Source: Pokkaliibacter sp. MBI-7
GTDB taxonomy: Bacteria > Pseudomonadota > Gammaproteobacteria > Pseudomonadales > Balneatricaceae
Direction of reading: 5' to 3'
NCBI RefSeq assembly: GCF_029846635.1
Contig: NZ_JARVTG010000001.1
Coordinates: 1 to 64,000, forward strand
DNA length: 64,000 bases
Shown: one piece after another, positions 40,192-48,889 of the stretch
How positions within the stretch are numbered: position 1 is the stretch's first letter
Layout of the letters: each line of letters begins with the position of its first letter
The notes under the pieces: model-generated
The model's input: only the letters and a program-made list of their open reading frames with translations
Told to the model about the DNA's origin: nothing
Databases searched by the model: none
Position numbers and translations under genes: made by a program

Positions 40192-41472
40192 ATGAGGATC
40201 AACCCCGGCTTAATGCCGTATCTTATGCAGCGCTACTGCCATGACGAGCAGGTGTTACGGCACCTGCTCGATGGCGATCTCCTTGTACGCGAGGGGGATG
40301 AGCCCTATCGTCACCCCCTGCGTCTTGCCATCCAAGCAGCCCTGGATGCGCGTGAGCAGAAGCAAGAACAGAAAAAAGCCAACACCACCCGGCCCGGCAA
40401 AGTCCTGCATGGCCGTCAGCCCTACCTGTACCCCGGACTGTATATCGGTACAGGCAACCGCTGTGGCCATCGGCCCCAGCGCCCGGTCAATGAACGGATC
40501 GCTAACCCCCTGGTGGATTTTGATGATCTGCCCCAGGCCATCCAGCGTATCCGAAATGTCTTTTTGAACAGCGGCACCCATGGCCACGAGTACAAAGGTA
40601 CCGTGTCGCCGGTCTACGATAACCCGCGTCTCTACCCGCTGTTCACCAATTCCGGCAAGGCCAACCTGGACGGAACACCCCGCTGTGACCGTTCAGAGCT
40701 GCGCTTGATTGAGGTGCGGACCCTTGCCGCCATGGTAGAGATGGCTAATTTTGCCAGTACCGGCGATGACATCCACATTGGCACCCCGCGTGATGATGGA
40801 TCCTTCAGTCACCGATCAATGCTGGAGATTGCTCTGTCAGCCAGTACGCCGGATGGTGACTGTCTTGTTGAGCCGGAAAACCCCCACCTGCCGCCCAACC
40901 TCTGGACCTTCAGGCCCACACAGCGCTATCGCCGCGCCACCAAAGCCCTGAAGAACAAAGGCCACCTGACGGTTGTGCAACGTTATGAAGAACGCGATGG
41001 CCACAAGTACGCCCTCACGGCAGTGAAATCCATCAGCGCTACGTCCTTGATTTCCCTCGGCGTTGTCAGCGAACGGCAGCTGCGCGAGTTTCGTGACAAC
41101 CGCCGCCGTGAGCTGGCCAAACGGCGCAATGTCTGGCGCGCCACGCGCCCTGACTTTGTAGCCAAACGCCAGGCCGAGCGTGAAGCCCGCGCCACGGTCC
41201 GCAGTCAGCTGCGCCCCAGCAACCTGGCAGGTCGCTGCCGACCCGGCTATACCCCGCTTGAAAAAACACCGGAGCAACAGCTGGCTGCCAGCCTCTGGCA
41301 GCGTTACCGGGGCTACCAGCACCTGCTGATGGCCAGTCTCTGCCGAGAGCAGGAGCAGCACGGCCATCCCCCTTACTGGGTGAGAGAACGGGTCAGGCAG
41401 CAGCTGCAACCGTTCGAGACCTGGAAAGAGCAGCAACTTGAACAACACGAACACCCCGAGGCGGCCCATTGA
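40192..41472 (+). CDS. Pathogenicity-island replication-type protein (STY4528-like)
   Basis: A 426-residue protein (ATG 40192 behind GGGGA; GTG 40138 is an upstream alternative). Landmarks: INPGLMPYLMQRYCHDEQVLRHLLDGDLLVREGD, HPLRLAIQAALDAR, VDFDDLPQAIQRIRNVFLNSGTHGHEYKG and SELRLIEVRTLAAMVEMANFAS, followed by a basic, coiled C-terminus (REFRDNRRRELAKRRNVWRATRPDFVAKRQAEREAR). Its position after ParB and DUF2857 and its general pattern match the STY4528 family, assigned to element replication. Biochemical function is not established. Iteron-like repeats lie 170 bp downstream. Confidence 0.65.
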   Translation: MRINPGLMPYLMQRYCHDEQVLRHLLDGDLLVREGDEPYRHPLRLAIQAALDAREQKQEQKKANTTRPGKVLHGRQPYLYPGLYIGTGNRCGHRPQRPVNERIANPLVDFDDLPQAIQRIRNVFLNSGTHGHEYKGTVSPVYDNPRLYPLFTNSGKANLDGTPRCDRSELRLIEVRTLAAMVEMANFASTGDDIHIGTPRDDGSFSHRSMLEIALSASTPDGDCLVEPENPHLPPNLWTFRPTQRYRRATKALKNKGHLTVVQRYEERDGHKYALTAVKSISATSLISLGVVSERQLREFRDNRRRELAKRRNVWRATRPDFVAKRQAEREARATVRSQLRPSNLAGRCRPGYTPLEKTPEQQLAASLWQRYRGYQHLLMASLCREQEQHGHPPYWVRERVRQQLQPFETWKEQQLEQHEHPEAAH

Positions 41473-41642
41473 ACGCCTCGCGGCCTCCCCTTGCCTGAAT
41501 TTCTCCCCTCATTGCACCACTGGCCTTTGCGGCTCCCAGATTGATCACTATTTAACCTAAAACACCGATCCCACCCACGTCGACCGCCCCGGCGCGTCCT
41601 GAACGACCGCGCTCACGGCGTTATTAACCAGAGAGTTAAAAA

Positions 41643-41694
41643 TTAAGTGTCAGTAGTTTTGATTTAACTGTCAGTAATATCCTTTTAAGTGTCC
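41643..41694. repeat. Three iteron-like direct repeats at 21-bp spacing
   Basis: TTAAGTGTCAGTA (41643), TTAACTGTCAGTA (41664) and TTAAGTGTCC (41685) start exactly 21 bp, two helical turns, apart. They lie in a 690-bp gene-free interval (41473-42159) directly after the replication-type gene. The interval also has a GC hairpin ATGCCC-TGC-GGGCAT at 41770-41784 and no convincing gene. Confidence 0.6.
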
Positions 41695-42120
41695 TTTGCC
41701 TCTTTATCTGCTTAAGAAATCTGCTTGTTCTTCTGGCAGCTACGCTGCTGAAAATGCAGCGGCCTCTCGATGCCCTGCGGGCATGCGGCCTTACGCGGGC
41801 CAGCCCGCACCCGGACGGGGCTGCGCCCCATCTCCCGCAGGGTCGGTGCTCCACTGAATGCACCGCACTATGCCAACGCCATCGGTTAAACAGGGCGCGG
41901 GAGGGCGCAGAATCAGCCTATTGTTCCGTGCCCGCGACAATGGCCACGGGGAACTCAGAGGGGCAAACCGCCGTGGTGACGGGACAGATGGGCGGGTACC
42001 GGCGCGGCCAGACCTGGCATCCCTCTGCCAGGCCGTGTAGCGCCTATTCTGGGGCTACGCCCCAGCCCCCCGGTGTCCAGGAGGAGTACGATGGCGGGTC
42101 AATTGACGAGTGGCAGAAAT

Positions 42121-42144
42121 GGCATATACAATTTGGCATATACA
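42121..42144. promoter_or_regulatory. Direct-repeat operator of the second VapBC module
   Basis: GGCATATACA occurs twice (42121-42130 and 42135-42144) immediately upstream of the AGGAG of the antitoxin gene. This is a likely antitoxin binding site overlapping the promoter. Confidence 0.5.
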
Positions 42145-42159
42145 CAGGAGCGACCTACC

Positions 42160-42432
42160 ATGCCAACCCTACCGACTCCCTCCAGATCCAAGGAAGCCAA
42201 GCTGTTTCGCAATAACCGTAGCCAGGCGGTGCGCATTCCTGCAGAGTTTGAATTACCAGGAGAGCGTGTACTGATCCATCGTGAAGGCAGCAAGCTCATC
42301 ATTGAACCCGTGGCACGACCAACGAACATCATCGAGCTACTGGCGGAATGGAGAAAAGAAGCCCCCCTGGGGCCGGAAGATCAATTACCCGACATTGAAG
42401 ATATGCCTGCCTCGTCGGAGGAGATATTTTGA
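42160..42432 (+). CDS. vapB: VapB-type antitoxin
   Basis: A 90-residue protein: RSKEAKLFRNNRSQAVRIPAEFELPGERVLIHREGSKLIIEPV is a SpoVT/AbrB (MazE-type) domain in its VapB form (LFxNxRSQAVRIP). The acidic tail binds the toxin. ATG 42160 lies behind AGGAG; upstream in-frame starts would cross the operator. Confidence 0.88.
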   Translation: MPTLPTPSRSKEAKLFRNNRSQAVRIPAEFELPGERVLIHREGSKLIIEPVARPTNIIELLAEWRKEAPLGPEDQLPDIEDMPASSEEIF

Positions 42433-42842
42433 GCGGTTACCTGCTGGATACGAACATCATCAGCGATGTGATCCGTCATCCGAATGGCTCCGCAGCCCAA
42501 CGCATTGAGCACATCGGACCGAAAGAGATATTCACCAGCATCATCGTTGCCGCTGAATTACGTTATGGCTGTGCAAAGAAAGGGTCTGCCCAGCTGCAGG
42601 CTAGGGTGGATAGCCTCCTTGCTACCATCCCGGTGCTGCCACTGGATGCTCCGACGGATGCTAAATATGGGAGTATCCGCGCCGAGCTGGAGGCCGCTGG
42701 CCAACCTATCGGCATGAATGATCTGCTGATTGCAGCCCATGCCCACGCACTTGGCCTCACGCTTGTGACCGACAATACACGCGAATTCAGCCGCATCCGG
42801 GGCCTCTCTGTCGAGAACTGGCTGCAAAGACAGGGACAGTAA
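42429..42842 (+). CDS. vapC: VapC/FitB-type PIN-domain toxin
   Basis: A 137-residue PIN ribonuclease with Asp7 (YLLDTNIIS), Glu43 (AAELRYG), Asp98 (GMNDLLIAAHA) and Asp115 (LVTDNTREF). The start is TTG 42429, overlapping the antitoxin stop by 4 bases with GGAGGAG just upstream. VapC of this type cleaves tRNA. A hairpin (AGCCCTCT/AGAGGGCT, 42844-42866) follows as a probable terminator. Confidence 0.88.
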   Translation: MSGYLLDTNIISDVIRHPNGSAAQRIEHIGPKEIFTSIIVAAELRYGCAKKGSAQLQARVDSLLATIPVLPLDAPTDAKYGSIRAELEAAGQPIGMNDLLIAAHAHALGLTLVTDNTREFSRIRGLSVENWLQRQGQ

Positions 42843-42843
42843 A

Positions 42844-42866
42844 GCCCTCTAAGCAGCAGAGGGCTA
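42844..42866 (+). terminator. Hairpin after vapC
   Basis: AGCCCTCT (42844-42851) and AGAGGGCT (42859-42866) form an 8-bp stem with a 7-base loop. There is no U tract, so it is a weak or Rho-assisted end. Confidence 0.45.
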
Positions 42867-42940
42867 CACCTGCGTATCGGCTCGCACCGTCAGCCTGGGC
42901 TATGATCAGAGGCAACTCCCCGCCACAGAAGGACATACCG

Positions 42941-43321
42941 ATGGCCAGCCCCGAAAAGCGACGTCAACGCGCCAAGCAAAAAGCAAAAGAAGGCCGCATC
43001 ATCAGGCAGTTTGACAAACGTCTTGCCGCCCTTGATCGGGAGATTGCCGTACTCGATGCCCGTGACGCTCAGATCAAAAACGAGATCTCGTCCGCCATGA
43101 TGGCGCAGCTGGTGAATGCGCCTTACACCTATGACGACTGGGCGGAAGATTACCTGGCAGGCATTGATGAAGCGCATCCGCTCTATACCCATCTCAACTG
43201 GGGGGATGAGATGCCGGATCCGGCAGACATCATTGCCCTGGCCAGGCAGCTGAATCTGCCCGATTTTTACGAGCAGGCCGAACTGCTGTACCAGCAGGAT
43301 CAGGCACGCCGACAACCCTAA
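42941..43321 (+). CDS. Hypothetical protein with basic N-terminus
   Basis: A 126-residue protein. ATG 42941 (MASPEKRRQRAKQKAKEGR) has AAGGACA upstream. The first 35 residues are strongly basic and could bind nucleic acid; a short coiled coil (LDREIAVLDARDAQIKNEI) and an acidic C-terminus follow. No family recognised. Confidence 0.6.
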   Translation: MASPEKRRQRAKQKAKEGRIIRQFDKRLAALDREIAVLDARDAQIKNEISSAMMAQLVNAPYTYDDWAEDYLAGIDEAHPLYTHLNWGDEMPDPADIIALARQLNLPDFYEQAELLYQQDQARRQP

Positions 43322-43364
43322 GCCACTTTTACAGCATCAGACGCATCAGTAAGGACCGTTATTC

Positions 43365-44054
43365 ATGAGTTTACTCGTTCTGCCGACAGGGATGTCGGTT
43401 CGCCCTACCGACCCTGAGCTGGACCGTGAGGGACAGTCTCACGGTTATCTGTTCCGGGATACCGTGCTCGGTGATGTGGGTATGCTGCTGGTCCGTATCT
43501 GGATGGATGTCAAAAATCCGGCGGCCACTACCGGCTTTTTTCATGTCGAAGCCCTGGGGGAACCGGACGATCCCATGACGGCCAGGCGAAAGGCCTGCTT
43601 TGACAGCGTGGCGGATGAGATCACCGCCGTGCTGAACGCCCTGCCCGCCCTCAACACCATTGAGGATGTCTCCGCGATCCTCCCCCTCGACACCAGTACC
43701 ACGGTCCGGCCCCTGCACTATCGCCGGCAGCAGAGCAAAGACCTGCTGTGCGCGAAATGCCACCAGGATGCGGTCATGCTCTATTACTCCGATGCCCGGA
43801 GCCCGGCTGAATTTTACGATGTGGCACGTCATAGCTACGCCGCGGTGGCACTGGCCAGCGAGATGGGAGCAGGACTGGTCGCCTGGGTGGTCGGAGAGGA
43901 AACCACGTCACTCAGTGATGACGAGCGGTACTTCCCAGTGATGCAGTTCTACCCCGAATACGCGCCGGTGCGCATGTACTCCAAACAGGAAATCGCTCAG
44001 CTGACCAGCGCTGCTGTGCGCAGGCACTGTCCGCCGACCATCGTGTCTCATTAA
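43365..44054 (+). CDS. Hypothetical protein
   Basis: A 229-residue soluble alpha/beta-like protein with TAAGGA before the ATG region at 43365. It has one Cys pair (DLLCAKCHQDAV). No recognised domain. It follows the preceding small gene by 43 bases, so the two probably share a transcript. Confidence 0.6.
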   Translation: MSLLVLPTGMSVRPTDPELDREGQSHGYLFRDTVLGDVGMLLVRIWMDVKNPAATTGFFHVEALGEPDDPMTARRKACFDSVADEITAVLNALPALNTIEDVSAILPLDTSTTVRPLHYRRQQSKDLLCAKCHQDAVMLYYSDARSPAEFYDVARHSYAAVALASEMGAGLVAWVVGEETTSLSDDERYFPVMQFYPEYAPVRMYSKQEIAQLTSAAVRRHCPPTIVSH

Positions 44055-44104
44055 GCCGCCCCAACCCTCTGACTCGCCGTCAGGCTTGATGCATGACGGC
44101 GCTG
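44055..44104. repeat. 50-bp repeat R1, copy 1 (hairpin)
   Basis: GCCGCCCCAACCCTCTG...GACGGCGCTG, nearly identical to 46006-46055. It contains the stem CGCCGTC/GACGGCG with a 13-base loop. Copies R1 bracket the kfrA locus. The interval 44105-44677 is non-coding apart from an AT-rich stretch near 44180-44210. Confidence 0.75.
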
Positions 44105-44677
44105 TCTCCAGCCCCAACTCTTCCACTACCAGTCAGGTTTTCCCGGCCACATCCGAATAGCCAGGAGAAGTATCTGCTACCTATATTTAATATATATACG
44201 TATAAAATATAGCCACTTTGGCGGTCTGCAGTGCTCCAGGAGAAGATAGACCTGCATTTAGGCCGCATCATGGACTAGCGGGGGCATTTGAACAGAAACT
44301 TACGGTTTCACCCTCGCGGATCCACCTCAAACCGTTAGGGCCTTTGTAGTAGTCGAATCCAGATCAGCTTGCGATCTTGGCTCATTTCCGCCACGGCCCT
44401 GACGACTAAAGCAGTCTTGTCACCCGTCACGATCTGGCCATTCAGCCGCCATGTAGCACGTCGATCAGTGGGCACGTCCAGGCTGAGGCACACCTCAACC
44501 AGACGCGGTAAGGACATGACCAGGCATAGCAAGCGTTCCCGACTCATGCCAACTGCTTAACGTCCCAATCCGCCATTTCGTGAGCTCTCCCCTTGACGCG
44601 AGTAGTCTGCGCCCGACCGGACGCAAGGTGCCGCCGTCCGGCGCAGCGATACGTTACGAAAGCTGCTTTATTATCAT

Positions 44678-44736
44678 ATTTTGTATTATGTATCATATCT
44701 GTAATTATGCTAAATACATGATATGATATACAAAAT
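44678..44736. promoter_or_regulatory. Large AT-rich dyad upstream of kfrA
   Basis: ATTTTGTAT (44678-44686) faces ATACAAAAT (44728-44736), and inside it TATCATATC (44691-44699) faces GATATGATA (44720-44728). These are two nested 9-bp exact arms about 200 bp before kfrA. KfrA-type proteins repress themselves through dyads upstream of their own gene, so this is the likely operator or centromere-like site. Confidence 0.6.
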
Positions 44737-44935
44737 TCCGCGACATGATCCATGTGTGACGAATGGGTGGTTATCCCCGATCCGAGGGGCTTACGGGGCT
44801 GTTCGTCAGTGTGAGGGCGAGCGAGGCTCGTTTGAGGAGTGCCGGGCGAGTTCTTCCCCTCCGCCGATGTCGCCCGGTAGGCAGTCGCCGAGGGCCGGGT
44901 TTTCGCAGCAGATTGACCATGACTAGGAGCACGAC

Positions 44936-45850
44936 ATGGCACGAGCAGGAATCACCTTTGAGCAGGTCGTGGCTGTCGCTGATGCGCTGGCAGGCGAGGG
45001 GCAGCAGCCGACTATCCGGGCGGTGCGTGAGCGGCTGGGAGATACCGGGAGCCCGAACACGATCCACAAGCATCTTTCGACTTGGCGCGAGGCCCGCCCG
45101 GTGGCCGCTGCCGCTGCGCAGGAACTGCCGCAGGCGCTAACCGCCGCAATTGCGGCCGAGATCGAGCGGGCCGCCGTACAGGCACGCGGGGAGATCGAGG
45201 GCCGTCTGGTACAGGCACAGGCCGAGGCCGCCGAGCTGGCAGTGGCAGGCGAAGCACTGGAGTCCGAACGCGACACGCTGGCCGAGCAGGTGGCCGTCCT
45301 CACCACTGAGCGCGACACGCTGGCAGGCAAAGCCGCCCAGCAGGCCACAGATCTTGCCGACACGCAGCAGCGCATCGAGCGCGAACAACAAGCGGCAGAG
45401 GTCGCCCGCGTGGAGGTGGCAACCGCCCGCCTCAAGATCGAGGCGCAGGCTGAGCGAGTGAGCGAGCAGACCGCAGAGATCGAGCGCCTACGCATCGCAC
45501 TGGCCGAGGCGCAGTGTGGTCGCACCGCCGCCGAGCAGCAGGCCGCTGTGCTAGCCGCCAAGCTGGAAGCCACCGCCGACCGGGCCAGCCGTGCCGAGGC
45601 TCGCACCGAGCAGGTCGAGCAGCAGGCCGCCAAAACGGTGCGGGCCCACGATACCGCCCGTGCCGCAGCCGCACAGGAAGCCCGGCAGGCTCAAGCAGAA
45701 CGCGACGACGCCCGCAAGACCGCCGCCGATGCTCGCGAGCAAGCCGCCCGACTGGCCGGTCAGCTTGAGGCGCAACAACAGCAGCAGCAGGACAAAGCCG
45801 TTGCCGCCGAGAAGGCCGAAGGCAAGACGCCGAAAACGAAGGGGGAGTGA
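44936..45850 (+). CDS. kfrA: KfrA-family DNA-binding coiled-coil protein
   Basis: A 304-residue protein. N-terminal KfrA_N helix-turn-helix (ITFEQVVAVADALAGEGQQPTIRAVRERLGDTGSPNTIHKHLSTWRE), then about 230 residues of Ala/Glu/Gln/Arg-rich coiled coil and a Lys-rich tail. KfrA proteins autorepress and assist plasmid partition as filaments. The gene is markedly more GC-rich than its AT-rich flanks, suggesting separate acquisition. ATG 44936 follows CTAGGAG. Confidence 0.88.
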   Translation: MARAGITFEQVVAVADALAGEGQQPTIRAVRERLGDTGSPNTIHKHLSTWREARPVAAAAAQELPQALTAAIAAEIERAAVQARGEIEGRLVQAQAEAAELAVAGEALESERDTLAEQVAVLTTERDTLAGKAAQQATDLADTQQRIEREQQAAEVARVEVATARLKIEAQAERVSEQTAEIERLRIALAEAQCGRTAAEQQAAVLAAKLEATADRASRAEARTEQVEQQAAKTVRAHDTARAAAAQEARQAQAERDDARKTAADAREQAARLAGQLEAQQQQQQDKAVAAEKAEGKTPKTKGE

Positions 45851-46005
45851 TGCACAGGTTGGTCAGGAAGCGACCGCGTGACGACTTTCCACGCAATTTA
45901 GTCGGGTTAGAATCCGACCGCGTGAATCGTATGGATTTACATATCATATGTTTTTACATACCGTCCTGCAGGTCATAGCTAGCGCGATCCGCCACTCTTA
46001 CAGCG

Positions 46006-46055
46006 CCCGCCCCAACCCTCTGCCCCGCCGTCAGGCTTGATGCAGGACGGCGCTG
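46006..46055. repeat. 50-bp repeat R1, copy 2 (hairpin)
   Basis: CCCGCCCCAACCCTCTG...GACGGCGCTG, the second copy of the R1 hairpin (see 44055-44104). Between kfrA and this copy lies TATCATATG (45946-45954), echoing the kfrA dyad. Confidence 0.75.
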
Positions 46056-46083
46056 CTGCTTTGCTCCGATACTCCCATGCGAT

Positions 46084-46389
46084 ATGTATTCAGGCACGGA
46101 AACGAACATGGCTCACGACACCATCACGATGCCGTCTCAAGGCACAGAGAAATGGAACATCATTCTCGATCAGCCCGGTACCCCACTTTGCAAGGCGGTT
46201 GTCGATGATCTGATTGAAAGATCCTGCTGTTCAGACAACCCTGCGATCCTGCCTTTTTTGGGGTATCGGGGCTCAGATGAGGCACGGCGTCAGGTATTGA
46301 TTGATACCTACGGCAAGGACATGGCATCGTGGCACGACGAACAGTGGCCCTGCATGGTGCCCGAAGCGAAAGGAAGGGTGTTGGTTTAA
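46084..46389 (+). CDS. Hypothetical protein, possibly truncated
   Basis: A 101-residue protein (ATG 46108 is an alternative start). Sequence such as EKWNIILDQPGTPLCKAVVDDLIERSCCSDN is not recognised. Directly after its stop, the next frame continues LQIIYHINYIQAGFYREADYLRWREQQD (46391-46477) without a start codon. This may be the true C-terminus separated by a frameshift, or the remnant of another gene. A hairpin TGGCCCAGC/GCTGGGCCA follows near 46485-46507. Confidence 0.4.
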   Translation: MYSGTETNMAHDTITMPSQGTEKWNIILDQPGTPLCKAVVDDLIERSCCSDNPAILPFLGYRGSDEARRQVLIDTYGKDMASWHDEQWPCMVPEAKGRVLV

Positions 46390-46532
46390 TCTGCAGATCA
46401 TCTATCACATCAACTACATCCAGGCCGGCTTCTATCGCGAGGCCGATTATCTGCGCTGGCGTGAACAGCAGGATTAAGCGCCCTGGCCCAGCTGTCTTGC
46501 TGGGCCATTCCTCTCTATCTCTCCCGCTCCCG

Positions 46533-46584
46533 CTGCCAGTCAGGTTTCCCCCGCTACACGCTGATGAGCCAGAACTACACTGCC
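46533..46584. repeat. 52-bp repeat R2, copy 1
   Basis: CTGCCAGTCAGGTTTCCCCC...CTACACTGCC, identical to 47652-47703 at 51 of 52 positions. A shorter relative (CAGTCAGGTTTTCCCGG) occurs near 44131. The two full copies bracket the DinD-like gene. Confidence 0.85.
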
Positions 46585-46710
46585 CGGCAGTGTTTCATCC
46601 AATCATTTAACGAGGGTGCCAAGTCATAGCCGGCGCATTGTTAAAGTGCTACTTTTACTTACGGATACATTCTGTGACTGTGTTAGAATCACGCGTTTTT
46701 TTGGAACAGG

Positions 46711-47577
46711 ATGGATGCCATGGACTATAGTGAATATGAAGGCGAACGCTGTAAGGATGTCGATCTCTTTCACTTTGAGGAAGACTTCATGAACTTCAAC
46801 GATCTGGCCAGAGCGAATGGGTTTACTTACTGGTATGCCCGCGACTTCATGTTTATGCTCGGCTACAGCTCGTACGAGACCTTTCGCAAAGTCCTCAATA
46901 AGGCCATGACCACCTGCCTGACACTGGACATTGACACGTCCGATAATTTTCAGCAGACCCACCGAACGCTGGATGGTAAAGAGGTCAAAGACTTCAAACT
47001 CTCGCGCTTTGCGTGTTATCTGGTCGCCATGAACGGTGATAACAAGAAAGAAAAAGTGGCTCAGGCGCAGGCCTTCTTTGCTGTCACGGCCGAAGCGATT
47101 CAGCGCTATGTAGACAATCCTGCAGAGGTTGAGCGTGTCCTGATCCGTGACGAGATTACCGCCCATGAGAAAACCCTGGCATCCACAGCCAAGGCTGCGG
47201 GCATTGAGACAGACAAGGACTATGCCTTTTTTCAGAATGCGGGGTATAGAGGCATGTACAACATGAGCCTTACTCAGCTCAAGGAATACAAAGGACTGGC
47301 CCAGAAAAACCGCTCTTTGCTCGATTTTATGGGTAAAGAAGAGCTGGCTGCCAATCTCTTTCGTATCACCCAGACCGACCTGAAGATGAAGAATGAAGCT
47401 ATTCAAGGTCAACGTCTGGCAGAAAATACGGCCAGGGAAGTGGGCTCTAAAATCCGCAAAACCATGTTAGAAATCAGTGGTATTGCCCCTGAAGATATGG
47501 CTCTGGCAGATGACATCAAGAAAGTGAAGACATCATTAAAACAGACTCATCGCGGTCTTAAAAAACTGGATAGTTAA
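46711..47577 (+). CDS. DinD-like BRO-N domain protein
   Basis: A 288-residue protein. BRO-N-type N-terminus (MNFNDLARANGFTYWYARDFMFMLGYSSYETFRKVLNKAMTTC), then VKDFKLSRFACYLVAMNGDNKKEKVAQAQAFFAVTAEAIQ as in DNA-damage-inducible protein D, and a helical C-terminal half. DinD of E. coli inhibits RecA filaments. No LexA box was found upstream, so SOS control is not supported here. It lies between the two R2 repeats. ATG 46711 or ATG 46720 could be the start. Confidence 0.85.
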   Translation: MDAMDYSEYEGERCKDVDLFHFEEDFMNFNDLARANGFTYWYARDFMFMLGYSSYETFRKVLNKAMTTCLTLDIDTSDNFQQTHRTLDGKEVKDFKLSRFACYLVAMNGDNKKEKVAQAQAFFAVTAEAIQRYVDNPAEVERVLIRDEITAHEKTLASTAKAAGIETDKDYAFFQNAGYRGMYNMSLTQLKEYKGLAQKNRSLLDFMGKEELAANLFRITQTDLKMKNEAIQGQRLAENTAREVGSKIRKTMLEISGIAPEDMALADDIKKVKTSLKQTHRGLKKLDS

Positions 47578-47651
47578 CCCTTCCCCTCTTGCGACTCCCC
47601 GTACAAGGCCCAGTGACGCTGCTGGGCTTACTCATCCTCAAAACCCTTCTT

Positions 47652-47703
47652 CTGCCAGTCAGGTTTCCCCCGCTACACGCTGATGAGCCACAACTACACT
47701 GCC
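47652..47703. repeat. 52-bp repeat R2, copy 2
   Basis: The second copy of R2 (see 46533-46584). An in-frame ATG at 47683 inside it would extend the next gene, but its presence in both copies argues against coding use. Confidence 0.85.
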
Positions 47704-47739
47704 TGCTTCGTTAACCATGAAACAGCGCAGGATAACCGT

Positions 47740-48195
47740 ATGAAAGACAACGGGATGACCCCTCTCATCAAACAGGCAATGCAGGATCACCATGTCGTGG
47801 TGCTGGTCGGCGCGACGGGGGCCGGTAAAAGTGTCGCTGCCTATCAGGCACTGGATTTACCCATTGAATGGGATGCACTGGGGCGCCTGCAGGAATCGCC
47901 CACCCCTTTGATAACAGAGAATAACGTGATCCTGACCGATGTAATGGGTGAACCCAATGCACTCAGCATCGATTACCTCCAGCGTCATGGAGCGACCCCG
48001 GATACATTCAAGATCATGATCTGCGCACAGGTACAGGAAGAAGCACAGCCATTGCTGGAATTTTTGCGGTCACTGGGCTATGACCGCTGGATAATGATTC
48101 ATATAGCGTCGTGGAAAACACGGGCTGCGATGTCACACGATCAGGCTAAACGCATGCTGGATAACTGCACCACCCCCCTATTCCCACAGACGTAA
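47740..48195 (+). CDS. Small P-loop NTPase
   Basis: A 151-residue protein with Walker A VLVGATGAGKSVAAYQAL and a hydrophobic strand ending in Asp (NNVILTDVMGE) as Walker B. The remainder (FKIMICAQVQEEAQPLLEFLRSLGYDRW) is alpha/beta. It resembles small pilus- or conjugation-associated ATPases only in its P-loop. ATG 47740 has AGGA 7 bases upstream. Confidence 0.65.
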   Translation: MKDNGMTPLIKQAMQDHHVVVLVGATGAGKSVAAYQALDLPIEWDALGRLQESPTPLITENNVILTDVMGEPNALSIDYLQRHGATPDTFKIMICAQVQEEAQPLLEFLRSLGYDRWIMIHIASWKTRAAMSHDQAKRMLDNCTTPLFPQT

Positions 48196-48226
48196 CATTG
48201 CATCACAGCACATCAGGAGTCGCACC

Positions 48227-48577
48227 ATGGCCATACCCATGTCGATCAGTGAACGGTTAAACAGTGCGGACAACGTAGCGCTGACGGCGCCACACCTCCA
48301 TCCCGGTGTTAAAAAAGTGCTGCTGGGGACCTATACCGTACCGCCTCTGGCAGAACATGAGACGTACTGCTGTGACAGGGGCTGCGGGGAGTGCGAAAAA
48401 ACATTACTGGAAGAGCATCGGGCCACCATCACTTCCCGGGCTGGCATCGTGCAGGAGCGCCATTTCAGCTACATGGAAGTGTCGGCCTGCTGCTATGCCA
48501 GACTGGGGATCTGGAACGAGGCCACTGCCACCGGAGAGGAATGTGACTACCACTTCACTGCGGCCACGGAGCAGTGA
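48227..48577 (+). CDS. Hypothetical Cys-rich protein
   Basis: A 116-residue protein with a cluster CCDRGCGECEK and a later CC, suggesting a metal site. AGGAG precedes ATG 48227. No family recognised. Confidence 0.55.
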   Translation: MAIPMSISERLNSADNVALTAPHLHPGVKKVLLGTYTVPPLAEHETYCCDRGCGECEKTLLEEHRATITSRAGIVQERHFSYMEVSACCYARLGIWNEATATGEECDYHFTAATEQ

Positions 48578-48618
48578 GGTCACCCCCATGCCACCATCAA
48601 CGTTAAGGAAAACCGTCT

Positions 48619-48804
48619 ATGAAGATGAAGGTGGCCGAGGTCTGGGTCAGAGCAGGATTGCTCGGGGACTATCGTTATCAGGTCAGTACCAATGATGCCG
48701 GCCAGGTGTCGGTGTTCGTGATGTCGGATGTCCCCTGGACAACGCTGCTCAACCCCCATGCTGAACAAGGCCAGCACGTCCCTATGCCTGTGCCGGGCAC
48801 GTAA
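48619..48804 (+). CDS. Small hypothetical protein
   Basis: A 61-residue protein with TTAAGGAAAA upstream of ATG 48619. It reads as a small beta-rich domain (VAEVWVRAGLLGDYRYQVSTND...VSVFVMSDVPW). A hairpin GTGAGCC/GGCTCAC (48820-48845) follows. Confidence 0.5.
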   Translation: MKMKVAEVWVRAGLLGDYRYQVSTNDAGQVSVFVMSDVPWTTLLNPHAEQGQHVPMPVPGT

Positions 48805-48889
48805 ACCCTCTGAGCCTCAGTGAGCCTTTCTTGCTGTCGGCTCACCCCTTTCTCCCAATACTACGGCCATCGTTCGGTGAGGTACTGCG

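Noticed and set aside
44335..44547. 70-residue minus-strand frame in the 44.1-44.9 kb gap
   Set aside because: There is no Shine-Dalgarno and no neighbour coupling, and a plus-strand frame of similar length covers the same bases.
44763..45140. Plus-strand frame overlapping the kfrA start
   Set aside because: It is an out-of-frame shadow of the GC-rich kfrA gene, whose helix-turn-helix and coiled coil are clear.
46680..46711. LexA box upstream of the DinD-like gene
   Set aside because: A GTGAC...TCAC near-dyad is present, but the CTG-N10-CAG LexA pattern is not.
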